From an uncultured Eubacteriales bacterium (GTDB lineage: Bacteria; Bacillota; Clostridia; Oscillospirales; Acutalibacteraceae), in the NCBI GenBank assembly GCA_934454845.1, contig CAKSGV010000004.1:1-64000 (forward strand): a stretch of DNA of 64,000 nt. The letters are read 5' to 3'. Below the pieces are notes generated by a model, which ran no database searches, had not been told where the DNA came from, and saw only the letters and a list, made by a program, of their open reading frames with translations. The position numbers were made by a program, and so were the translations under genes. Positions within the stretch are counted from its first letter, which is position 1. The number at the start of each line of letters is the position of its first letter. This document shows positions 42,193 through 50,278 of this stretch, piece by piece.

Positions 42193-43099
42193 TTTTTCTG
42201 CATTCCTCTAAAAAGTTTTTAAAATAATCGGGCAGTTCGCTTTCAAACTCCAGATACTCACCCGTGGCAGGGTGGATAAATCCTATTTTTTTAGCGTGAA
42301 GGCACTGTCCGCCGAGGCTTTTTATCACCTTTTTAGGCCCGTAAACATCGTCGCCCGCAACAGGGTGCCCGATATATGCCATATGAACTCTAATCTGATG
42401 AGTTCTGCCTGTTTCAAGCCTAAGCCTGATATGCGTGAAATTTTTAAATCTTTCAAGCACTGTACAGTGTGTTACCGCGTTTTTGGAATTTTTAAGCGTT
42501 ACAGCCATTTGTTTTCTCTTTACCGGGTGCCTGCCTATCGGCGCGTTTACCGTTAGAGAATCTTCTTTGATATTTCCGTAAACCACGGCCTCATATTCTC
42601 TTGTAAAGCTGTGTTCCTTTATCTGCAAAGCCAGCTTATTATGCGCATAGTCGTTTTTGGCGACTATCAAAAGACCGCTCGTGTTTTTATCTATCCTATG
42701 CACGATTCCCGGTCTTAAAACCCCGTTTATCCCCGAAAGTGAACCTTTGCAGTGAAAAAGTATCGCGTTTACCAAAGTTTTTGAATAATTTCCAGCCGCC
42801 GGATGAACGACCATTCCCTTAGGCTTATTTACTACAAGCAGATCGTTATCCTCATAAACGATATCAAGCGGAATATCTTCAGGCTCTATCTCGCAGTCCT
42901 TTACCTCGGGAATTTCTATCTGCACAATATCGCCCGATTTAAGCTTTTGATTTTTACTTGCCGCTTTTCCGTTTACCAAAACATTACCGTCGCTTATAAG
43001 CACCGCCGCGCGCGAGCGCGAAACTTCGGAATTTTTTACCGTAAACACATCAAGACGGCAGTTTTCACTGCCGCCCTTATACTCACATATTATTTTCAT
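42179..43099 (-). CDS. rluD: RluD-family 23S rRNA pseudouridine synthase
   Basis: 306 aa. N-terminal S4 domain (RLDVFTVKNSEVSRSRAAVL, VLVNGKAASKNQKLKSGD). The catalytic domain has VVNKPKGMVVHPAAGN and the active Asp in GIVHRIDKNTSGLLIVAK, then RHPVKRKQMAV and RLETGRTHQIRVHMAYIGHP. It follows lspA with a 17-nt overlap, the common lspA-rluD pair. Confidence 0.93.
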   Translation of the reverse strand: MKIICEYKGGSENCRLDVFTVKNSEVSRSRAAVLISDGNVLVNGKAASKNQKLKSGDIVQIEIPEVKDCEIEPEDIPLDIVYEDNDLLVVNKPKGMVVHPAAGNYSKTLVNAILFHCKGSLSGINGVLRPGIVHRIDKNTSGLLIVAKNDYAHNKLALQIKEHSFTREYEAVVYGNIKEDSLTVNAPIGRHPVKRKQMAVTLKNSKNAVTHCTVLERFKNFTHIRLRLETGRTHQIRVHMAYIGHPVAGDDVYGPKKVIKSLGGQCLHAKKIGFIHPATGEYLEFESELPDYFKNFLEECRKNADF

Positions 43100-43610
43100 C
43101 TGCGCCGATACCCGCTTCTTTTATGTGCAGGGTGCGTTTTTTCTTTGCGTCTTTTATAGCTCCCTTTAAAAAATAAAGGATCAAAAGCGCCGCTCCTATC
43201 ACAACCGCGCAATCCGCCACATTGAAAACGGGGAAAGATTTAAAGAAAGAAAAATGCAGAAAATCAACAACATAGCCTTTTCTGAAAACTCTGTCTATCA
43301 TATTCCCTATTCCGCCGGATAAAACAAGCGTCATAGCCCAGAACATTAATTTATCCTGCGTGCCGTATTTAAGCAAAAGCGCTATGCATACAAGCATAAT
43401 GACTGCGGTAACGGAAATAAGTATCCAGGTATAGCCGGAAAGCATTCCCCAGGCACCGCCGCCGTTTTCCACATAGACGAGATCTATAAAACCTTTTATA
43501 AATGTCTTTCCGTTATAATTTTCTGGGTTTAAAAGAATAAGATATTTTGTATATCTGTCCGCCCCTATAACCAAAAGACCTGTAACTATCGCTAAAATAT
43601 AGGTTAGCAT
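43083..43610 (-). CDS. lspA: Lipoprotein signal peptidase LspA
   Basis: 175 aa membrane aspartyl protease that cleaves prolipoproteins. Four membrane helices (about 3-20, 60-80, 88-105, 125-150). Catalytic Asp residues lie in LSGGIGNMIDRVF and VFNVADCAVVIGA. A cytoplasmic tail of about 25 residues is longer than usual. Confidence 0.94.
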   Translation of the reverse strand: MLTYILAIVTGLLVIGADRYTKYLILLNPENYNGKTFIKGFIDLVYVENGGGAWGMLSGYTWILISVTAVIMLVCIALLLKYGTQDKLMFWAMTLVLSGGIGNMIDRVFRKGYVVDFLHFSFFKSFPVFNVADCAVVIGAALLILYFLKGAIKDAKKKRTLHIKEAGIGADENNM

Positions 43611-43631
43611 TTTATGCCTCCCGATTTAAAA

Positions 43632-44354
43632 TTACTGTTTTTTTGCAGGCTCTTCTTTTTTCTCTTCCTTTTTATCCTCTTTTTGAGCCTTTTTTTCTTT
43701 ATCGGCAGCCTCGATGAATTTTTCGGGTTTCGGCTGCTCGTCTATCTTGGCAGAGAGGATCTTTGCCATTTTTTCCGGCTCCATAGGAACAGCGTCCGGA
43801 AGCTTTGAAATAAGAGCAGTCTGATCCTTAAACATATTGAGGATTTCGGATTTGAAAGCGGCAACTTCAAGTCTTGCCCTGTCAAAAAGCTGCTGCTGAC
43901 GAGCAATACAATCGTCTGTTGCGATCTCGATTGCTTTAAGCTTTCTCTCGTGCTCTGCTTTCTTTTCTTCAAATTCAGCATCTGCCGCGGCTTTGCGTGC
44001 GGCGTCGTCTTCCTTGAATTTTTTAATCGTTTCATTCTCACGCTTTGTTATTTCTACTATTTTATCTTCGGCCGCCTTGATTATCTCGTCGCTTTTAACT
44101 CTTGCATCGGCAACTATCTGATCGGCAAGCTTCTGCGCACTTACAAGAACGCTCTGAATGCTCGACTGTGAATTTTTATATGTTTCGATTTCGCCTGTTA
44201 AAGCTTCTATCTTTTCGGTTTGCTCCTTTAAGGTTCTTTCAAAGCGGTCATAATCCACTTCCACCTTATCAAGGAAAATATCCACCTCTTCCTGCTTATA
44301 TCCGCCAACGGATTTTGCGAATTTAACATTTCTTACATCTTTTGAATTAAGCAT
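43632..44354 (-). CDS. divIVA: DivIVA-like cell division protein
   Basis: 240 aa. The N-terminal membrane-curvature-sensing head reads MLNSKDVRNVKFAKSVGGYK followed by QEEVDIFLDKVEVDYDRFE. A long coiled coil follows (about 30-140), then a charged Lys/Glu-rich tail. DivIVA marks poles and septa. It is 20 nt after ylmH, in the tail of the division cluster. Confidence 0.9.
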   Translation of the reverse strand: MLNSKDVRNVKFAKSVGGYKQEEVDIFLDKVEVDYDRFERTLKEQTEKIEALTGEIETYKNSQSSIQSVLVSAQKLADQIVADARVKSDEIIKAAEDKIVEITKRENETIKKFKEDDAARKAAADAEFEEKKAEHERKLKAIEIATDDCIARQQQLFDRARLEVAAFKSEILNMFKDQTALISKLPDAVPMEPEKMAKILSAKIDEQPKPEKFIEAADKEKKAQKEDKKEEKKEEPAKKQ

Positions 44355-44374
44355 ATTAAGGCTCCCCTTTATAA

Positions 44375-45109
44375 TTAAATATATTTTTCGTAATTTATAA
44401 CAGTCTTTCCCTTTTTTGAAAGGCCCTCATCGGATATAATTTTAAATTTTCCTTTTTTTCTTACGGACACTGCGTCTTCGGCACAGAGCTTTACGGTTGC
44501 CTTTGAGGCAGGCATAGAATTAAGTAAAACATATCCGCTCTCTATAAGCTCCGCGGCTTCTTTTCTCGAAACCTTTGCAAGCTCGCTTATCACACAGTCA
44601 AGCCTCAAAGAAGAAACAGTCGCCCTGATAAGGACAGGCTTTTTCATTTCGGGCAAAGGCTCTTTAAAACCTTCTTCTGCTTTTACGCCGACCGAGCCTA
44701 CCTTTCCGATATTCATTACAGCGTAATCCGCTATATCCTTATGCAAAAATACAACGGCTCTTCCACTCTCTATCAGAATATCGCCGATTTTTTCTCTTGC
44801 GATATTAAGCGCGGTCAAAGCACCCAAAAAATCTCTGTGGGAAAGCTTATCACAGATTCTGAATCGAAATGTAACAGGCGTGACAGGATATCCTGCAGGC
44901 TTGCAGTTTTCAGGGCAGCAGCAAAGCACCGTTCTCTCCGCTCCTTCATATCCGCCGAAAAAACCGACTGTGCATTCGGCGCTTTTAAGCACCGCTCTGA
45001 CCCTTGCCGCCTCAGATTCCGATAAAAATCCTAAAAACTTAAATGATGAATTTAATTCGGCTATCCGCGCGCAATCAAGCGCTCGGGCTGTGATAAATTC
45101 AGAGTCCAT
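44375..45109 (-). CDS. ylmH: YlmH, S4-domain RNA-binding protein
   Basis: 244 aa. N-terminal YlmH module (GFFGGYEGAERTVLCCCPEN, LTALNIAREKIGDIL, GRAVVFLHKDIADYAV). A C-terminal S4 domain reads LRLDCVISELAKVSRKEAAE and LIESGYVLLNSMPASK. In Bacillus it binds ribosomes and helps rescue stalled peptides. Its ATG overlaps the sepF stop by one base. Confidence 0.92.
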   Translation of the reverse strand: MDSEFITARALDCARIAELNSSFKFLGFLSESEAARVRAVLKSAECTVGFFGGYEGAERTVLCCCPENCKPAGYPVTPVTFRFRICDKLSHRDFLGALTALNIAREKIGDILIESGRAVVFLHKDIADYAVMNIGKVGSVGVKAEEGFKEPLPEMKKPVLIRATVSSLRLDCVISELAKVSRKEAAELIESGYVLLNSMPASKATVKLCAEDAVSVRKKGKFKIISDEGLSKKGKTVINYEKYI

Positions 45110-45582
45110 CAGTAATAAAGCTTATTGTCGTCGTAATCGTCAAGCATAAGCTCGCCTAAAACATCGATATCGCTTGCAACGATAATAAAAGTGCTGTTTG
45201 CAACCTTTCTTAAATTGCCGTGATTTGCATAAGCCACACCGCTTAAAAAGTCGATAATTCTTCTTGAAGTTTCGCGGTTAGCCGACTCAAGATTTAAAAC
45301 GACGGTTTTTTTAGCATTGAGATGATCGGCGATAGCCGTGACATCTTCAAACCTATCGGGCTTAACAAGCACGACCTGCATCTGCGGTGCTGCCGCCTGA
45401 TTTTGTGAATTAAAACTTTTTGATTTGATCATACGGGGCGCGGACTCCTGCTTTTTTGAAGAAGGCTCCTCCCTGTAGGCAGGTTTTTTGACCGGGTCGG
45501 CTTCAACCTGTTCGGTATCCTCATCAAAATCATCGTCATCCGGAATAGTCATAATATTCTTTATACTTTCAAACAATCCCAT
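45109..45582 (-). CDS. sepF: SepF cell division protein
   Basis: 157 aa. An amphipathic membrane-targeting helix MGLFESIKNIM starts the protein, then an acidic linker, then the SepF globular domain (VVLVKPDRFEDVTAIADHLN, KTVVLNLESANRETSRRIID, FLSGVAYANHGNLRKVANST). It bundles FtsZ filaments at the membrane. ATG 45582 is chosen because GGAGCG lies 8 nt upstream and the helix begins there; the 20-residue extension lies inside ylmE. Confidence 0.94.
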   Translation of the reverse strand: MGLFESIKNIMTIPDDDDFDEDTEQVEADPVKKPAYREEPSSKKQESAPRMIKSKSFNSQNQAAAPQMQVVLVKPDRFEDVTAIADHLNAKKTVVLNLESANRETSRRIIDFLSGVAYANHGNLRKVANSTFIIVASDIDVLGELMLDDYDDNKLYY

Positions 45583-45595
45583 AATAGCGCTCCTT

Positions 45596-46306
45596 TTAAA
45601 AATAGTTTCTCTCGCCGAAGAGAGCAGTCCCGATCCTAACAATGTTGGCGCCTCTTAAAACCGCCTCTTTGTAATCGCCGGACATACCCATCGACAGAAA
45701 GTCCATACTACTATTATCTATTTTTTTACCCCCGATGTCAATAAACAGTTTATGCATTTTATAAAAATATTTGGAATTTCCGTCAATATCGGTGCAAACA
45801 GGGGGTATAGCCATAAGACCTTTTACGCAAATTCCCGGCATTTCGGCGATTTTATAAACCGCGTCTGACACTTCTTCCTCAAAAAATCCCGATTTGCTTT
45901 CTTCTTTTCCTATATTTACCTCAAGCAAAACATTCATTTTAAGGTTGTTTTTCACAGCCTGCTTTGAAATTTCTTCCGCAAGGGATAAACTGCTTACCGA
46001 TTCGATCATTTCCACCTTATCGATTATATATTTTACCTTGTTTTTCTGAAGATGGCCTATAAAATGCTTTCTTACGGGCACAAGATCCTCATATTTCTCC
46101 AAAAACTCCTGCACCCTGTTTTCACCGATAAACTTTATGCCTTTGTTAATAGCATAATTTATCGTTTGAGTGCTTACCGTTTTAGTGGCGGCGAGAATTA
46201 TTATATCCTCCGGTTTTCTGCCCGAAGCCTGCGCCGCAGAGGCGATATTATCTTTTATAATTTTATAATTTTCATCAAAGATTTCAGCTGATGACCTTGC
46301 CGTCAT
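45596..46306 (-). CDS. ylmE: YggS/YlmE-type PLP-binding protein
   Basis: 236 aa, alanine-racemase-like barrel that holds pyridoxal phosphate and controls B6 and amino-acid balance. PLP Lys in IIILAATKTVS (about residue 39), then GENRVQEFLEKYEDL, HFIGHLQKNKVKYII, LLEVNIGKEESKSGF, and the phosphate-binding end LSMGMSGDYKEAVLRGANIV followed by RIGTALFG. It overlaps the end of the HlyD-like gene by 23 nt. Confidence 0.93.
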   Translation of the reverse strand: MTARSSAEIFDENYKIIKDNIASAAQASGRKPEDIIILAATKTVSTQTINYAINKGIKFIGENRVQEFLEKYEDLVPVRKHFIGHLQKNKVKYIIDKVEMIESVSSLSLAEEISKQAVKNNLKMNVLLEVNIGKEESKSGFFEEEVSDAVYKIAEMPGICVKGLMAIPPVCTDIDGNSKYFYKMHKLFIDIGGKKIDNSSMDFLSMGMSGDYKEAVLRGANIVRIGTALFGERNYF

Positions 46307-47489
46307 ACAAATTCTTTCCTTTCACTATTACCGCGTCATAAATTCTTAAAACATTATCGTTGCTTTTTTTCTGCTCGCAGATAATATAATCACCCGTGTT
46401 ATAAGTAACCGTCACCGGAACAAATTTAACATTTATTCCCGAAAGTACGTAAACTCCCGCTTTTCCGTCTACCACTCTGAGCGCTTTTTTAGGAATTCGC
46501 AGCCCCGAATAAGACTTGCTTATCGCCCTCATAGAAGAAGTCCTAAGCACCGCAAGAGAGCTGTTCATCTGTTCGCAGGAAAAAATTACCACTGCTTTTT
46601 TTGAGTTTTCCGAAATATTTATTTTTTTCACCGTTACGGGTAACTGCTGCCCCGATTTAAGAGTGGTATTTAAAGTAAGAGAATCGCCCTCTTTATATTT
46701 AAGCGAGTCGTTTACATCTACAAGAGCCGCTATATACCACTCATAATCCGAAACTATCTTCCCGATATAGCTTTCGCTTTTTTCTTCGGGTTTTAAAGAA
46801 GTCAGGAATTTTTCGTCTATTTTAGAAATATCGTCGGTTATGAGCACAGATTCGTAACCGTCAAGCGTAGATACAAAATATCCCGATTTTGCCGCAGTTA
46901 CAGAAGCTTTAGGCGACGGAAGAGAAGCCGTAAGAGAATTAAGCTCTTCTTTAAGACTTGCGAGATTAGAAGAAAAATCCGTCTGCTCGCCGGTGGCGGT
47001 CGATCGGCGGTTTAATGCGGTAAGAAAAGCATTGAGTCTGTCACGGGTATTTTCAAAATTTCCGTAAGCACTGCTTCGCTCCAAAGAATTAAGCGCAGAA
47101 ACCACTTTCCCGTTTATCTGGTCGATATCAGCGGCTTTCTGATCATTATAGCCCTGAATTTCCTCTATATCCGAAATCTGATTTTTAAGCTCTTCAATGC
47201 GCTCGTTTATAACCGATGCCTGCGTCGAGTCATAAACATATGCTATAACACCGTCTTTCGCAACTCTCTCACCGTCAGATACAACATAGTGCAACGAACC
47301 TGATGAATTAAGGCTTACAGGGGTTTCTTCCCTTATTATATAGCCTGTAAAATCAAGGCCGTCGTTACTCTCGTAATACTCCGCGCTGACCGTTGATATC
47401 GGCTTATAAACAGAGGAATAGACCTGATGAATTATAAATACCGATACAAGAAGTATCAAAAAAACTTTTAGCACAGTATTTCCCTTCAA
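46284..47489 (-). CDS. HlyD-like membrane-anchored protein upstream of the sepF cluster
   Basis: 401 aa. One N-terminal membrane helix (about 5-25), then an extracellular region with a lipoyl/biotin-like hairpin (TGYIIREETPVSLNSSGSLH, VSDGERVAKDGVIAYVYD), a coiled coil (95-190) and beta-barrel segments (IPKKALRVVDGKAGVYVLSG). This resembles HlyD-type membrane fusion proteins, but no ABC transporter is adjacent. TTG start overlaps the miaA stop by 4 nt (TTGA) with GGAGTGG upstream. Similar genes precede ylmE in other Clostridia. Its job is unknown; a wall or division role is inferred from context. Confidence 0.72.
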   Translation of the reverse strand: MKGNTVLKVFLILLVSVFIIHQVYSSVYKPISTVSAEYYESNDGLDFTGYIIREETPVSLNSSGSLHYVVSDGERVAKDGVIAYVYDSTQASVINERIEELKNQISDIEEIQGYNDQKAADIDQINGKVVSALNSLERSSAYGNFENTRDRLNAFLTALNRRSTATGEQTDFSSNLASLKEELNSLTASLPSPKASVTAAKSGYFVSTLDGYESVLITDDISKIDEKFLTSLKPEEKSESYIGKIVSDYEWYIAALVDVNDSLKYKEGDSLTLNTTLKSGQQLPVTVKKINISENSKKAVVIFSCEQMNSSLAVLRTSSMRAISKSYSGLRIPKKALRVVDGKAGVYVLSGINVKFVPVTVTYNTGDYIICEQKKSNDNVLRIYDAVIVKGKNLYDGKVIS

Positions 47490-48430
47490 GGTTTTTCCAC
47501 TCCGTTACTTTCAAGTATTTGTTCCGCTTTTTTATAGATATCGGGTTCAGTGTCCGCATAGATCCAATTTATCCTGCTGTCGCGGTTAAACCAGGAAAGC
47601 TGTCTTTTTGCATAATGCCGTGTAGAAGTTTTAAATTTTTCTATACAGCTTTCAAGGCTCTCTTCGCCTTTAAAATATGGGAAAAATTCTTTATGGCCTA
47701 TCGCCTGGATTGAGGTTTTAGAAGAATTTTTATCCTCATAGGCAAGCTTTGCCTCCTGCAAAAGACCGCAATTTAACATAATTTCGGCTCTTTTTTCTAT
47801 TCTTTCGTAAAGCTTTGCCCTATCGGCGAATTTAATTCCTATCATTATAAAATCATAAGGAGAGGGTATGCTTTTTGAAATTTCGTTTAAATAAGTCGCA
47901 GTCCTGCCCGTTTTATAATAAATTTCAAGATATCTTATAATTCTTCTTGTATTGTTAATATGAAGCTTGCCTGCCGCTTTGGGATCGATTCTTTTAAGTT
48001 CGCAAAACAGCGACTCGGCTCCCTCTTTTTCAAGTCTTGCTTCAAGGATAATTCTTATATTATCATCTTTTTCCTCTTCGCCGAACATTATATTATCAGC
48101 AAGCGAGGAAATATAAAGTCCTGTGCCCCCGGTTAGTACTGGAAGTCTGTTAAATTTTAAGCAATCGTCTATTTCCTTTCGGGCAAGCCCGCAATAATCC
48201 GCGGCGCTGAAATTCGTATCCGGATCTAAAAACTCAAAAAGCCTGTGGGTCGCTCTTGCTTTTTCTTCCTCTGTGGGAGCGGCGGAAGCAATGGAAATAT
48301 CTTTATATATCTGCATTGAGTCGGCGCAGATAATATCTCCGCCGAAGTTTTCGGCTATTTTAAGAGAAAGCTCCGTTTTGCCCGAAGCCGTGGGACCTAA
48401 AACGCAGACAACTTTATTATTCTTGCTCAT
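47486..48430 (-). CDS. miaA: tRNA dimethylallyltransferase MiaA
   Basis: 314 aa. P-loop VLGPTASGKTELSLKIAENF, CADSMQIYKDISIASAAPT, then HRLFEFLDP, NFSAADYCG and VLTGGTGLYISSL. It adds the isoprenyl group to A37 of tRNAs reading U; MiaB, also here, then thiomethylates it. The mutL stop and its ATG overlap (ATGA). Confidence 0.96.
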   Translation of the reverse strand: MSKNNKVVCVLGPTASGKTELSLKIAENFGGDIICADSMQIYKDISIASAAPTEEEKARATHRLFEFLDPDTNFSAADYCGLARKEIDDCLKFNRLPVLTGGTGLYISSLADNIMFGEEEKDDNIRIILEARLEKEGAESLFCELKRIDPKAAGKLHINNTRRIIRYLEIYYKTGRTATYLNEISKSIPSPYDFIMIGIKFADRAKLYERIEKRAEIMLNCGLLQEAKLAYEDKNSSKTSIQAIGHKEFFPYFKGEESLESCIEKFKTSTRHYAKRQLSWFNRDSRINWIYADTEPDIYKKAEQILESNGVEKP

Positions 48431-50259
48431 TGTATCCTCTTAAACTGCTTTTCAAAATCCTTTTTTGTGATTTCAAAAGCAACAGGTCTTCCATGGGGGC
48501 AATAAAAGACATCCCTGTCGGATAAAACCTTTTTAGCAAGCGAAATCATTTCGGCAGGCATGGTTTTATAGCCCGCTTTAATAGCGGCTTTGCAGGCGAC
48601 AGTGTGAAGAATATGGTCTTTTATCTTAAGACCGGGATCTTTCGCGCCATTTTGCAAAAGCTCCGCCGCCTCGGTGATAATTTCCGAAACATCCGCCGCT
48701 TTTATTACCGACGGAATTGCTCTTACGGCAACCGTCATATTCCCGAAATCTTCAAGCTCAAAGCCGAGCTTTAAAAATGCGTCAAGGTTTTCCGTTACAG
48801 CGCTGTAAGCCCTGCTTTCAAGCGTGACAGGCAAAGGAGCTAAAAGGCTTTGAGAAGAAACCGATGAGTTGTTCGAAAGCTCGTTAAATAATATTCTTTC
48901 GTGAGCCGCGTGCTTATCGATTATAAAAACGCTTTCATCTTTTTCCACAATAATATAGGTGGAAAATGCCTCGCCTATCAGCCTTACTTCGATTTCCTCC
49001 GAAACTTTATCTTCCTTTATTTCAGGCTTTTCTTCGATTTCCTGCTTTTTTATTTCCTGAACTTTTTTAATTATTTCTTCCCTTATAAAAGCAGGAGCCG
49101 GAGCCTGGCGGAAATTAAGAACTTTATCGAAAATTTTAGGTTCTTCTTTAATTTCGGTTTTTTTATTAACTTCGGTCTTTATAGGTGCGGATTCATATTT
49201 TAAAAAGCTTACCTCGTTACTTAAAGGAACGGCTTTCTTCGTATTGTTCAGATTCATAAGAGGCCTTGTATCACCTGCTAATATAGCGGATTTTACCCCT
49301 GTATACACCGCCTCGAATACACGCCTTTCATCCGAAAATCTAACCTCGGTCTTAGCAGGGTGAACATTTACATCTACCGTGTCAAAAGGCATATTGATAT
49401 TTAAAACAAAGCAGGGATATTTTCCTATCATAGCGCTGTTTTTATAAGCCTGCTCTGCGGCGGCGCTCACGGTGCCGGATTTTACAAGCCTGCCGTTTAA
49501 AAAAGTGTACTGTCCTGCTCTTGACTGCCTGCAGGCTACAGGCTTGCAGGTAAATCCCGAAACTAAAATACCGTTTAATTCCGTTTCAACAGGGATAAGC
49601 GAAGAAGCAAAATCGCGGCCTAAAAGCGAATAGACGGCTGATTTTAAATCACCCGAGCCGTCGGTGAAAAACTCTGTTCTATTATCCCTTATGAATTTAA
49701 AGGAAATTTCGGGGTGCGAAAGAGCCGCTCTTAAAACCACCGCCGAAACGGCGTTGCCCTCGGAACTGTCCTTTTTTAAGAATTTCATTCTTGCGGGGGT
49801 GTTGTAAAAAAGATCTCTGATAATTAAAGTTGTTCCCGTCTGTGCGCCGCACTCTTCGTATAAAAGCTCGGCTCCGCCCTCTGTTATGTAATGCGTTCCG
49901 AAATCCTCTGATTCTGTTTTTGTTATCATTTCGACTTTCGCAACGCTCGAAAGCGCTGCAAGCGCCTCGCCTCTGAAGCCCAACGAGCTTATTGCGTTAA
50001 GATCTGAAGCGGAGCTTATCTTGCTCGTTGCGTGCCTGATAAAGCTTAAAGGCACATCTAAATGGGATATTCCGCAGCCGTCGTCAGTGATTCTGATATA
50101 AGCTATGCCGCCTCTTTTTATTTCCACGGTGATAGATTTCGCACCTGCGTCAATAGAGTTTTCCACAGCCTCTTTTACGGCGGAAGCAGGTCTTTCCACA
50201 ACCTCGCCCGCAGCTATAAGCTCGGATATTTCTTTAGGCAAAATATTGATTTTCGGCAT
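48427..50259 (-). CDS. mutL: DNA mismatch repair protein MutL
   Basis: 610 aa. GHKL ATPase: ELIAAGEVVERPASAVKEAV, NSIDAGAKSITVEI, TDDGCGIS, HATSKISSASDL and LGFRGEALAALSSVAKVEM. The variable linker (about 340-420) is rich in Glu and Lys. The C-terminal endonuclease/dimer domain has IDKHAAHERILFNEL, and ends with CPHGRPVAFEITKKDFEKQF including the zinc-site motif. It follows mutS by 19 nt. Confidence 0.96.
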   Translation of the reverse strand: MPKINILPKEISELIAAGEVVERPASAVKEAVENSIDAGAKSITVEIKRGGIAYIRITDDGCGISHLDVPLSFIRHATSKISSASDLNAISSLGFRGEALAALSSVAKVEMITKTESEDFGTHYITEGGAELLYEECGAQTGTTLIIRDLFYNTPARMKFLKKDSSEGNAVSAVVLRAALSHPEISFKFIRDNRTEFFTDGSGDLKSAVYSLLGRDFASSLIPVETELNGILVSGFTCKPVACRQSRAGQYTFLNGRLVKSGTVSAAAEQAYKNSAMIGKYPCFVLNINMPFDTVDVNVHPAKTEVRFSDERRVFEAVYTGVKSAILAGDTRPLMNLNNTKKAVPLSNEVSFLKYESAPIKTEVNKKTEIKEEPKIFDKVLNFRQAPAPAFIREEIIKKVQEIKKQEIEEKPEIKEDKVSEEIEVRLIGEAFSTYIIVEKDESVFIIDKHAAHERILFNELSNNSSVSSQSLLAPLPVTLESRAYSAVTENLDAFLKLGFELEDFGNMTVAVRAIPSVIKAADVSEIITEAAELLQNGAKDPGLKIKDHILHTVACKAAIKAGYKTMPAEMISLAKKVLSDRDVFYCPHGRPVAFEITKKDFEKQFKRIQ

Positions 50260-50278
50260 AGTTTATATCACTCCTTTT

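Noticed and set aside
43742..44041. 99-codon reading frame inside divIVA
   Set aside because: Low-complexity Arg/Ser/Lys shadow of the coiled-coil coding sequence in another frame.
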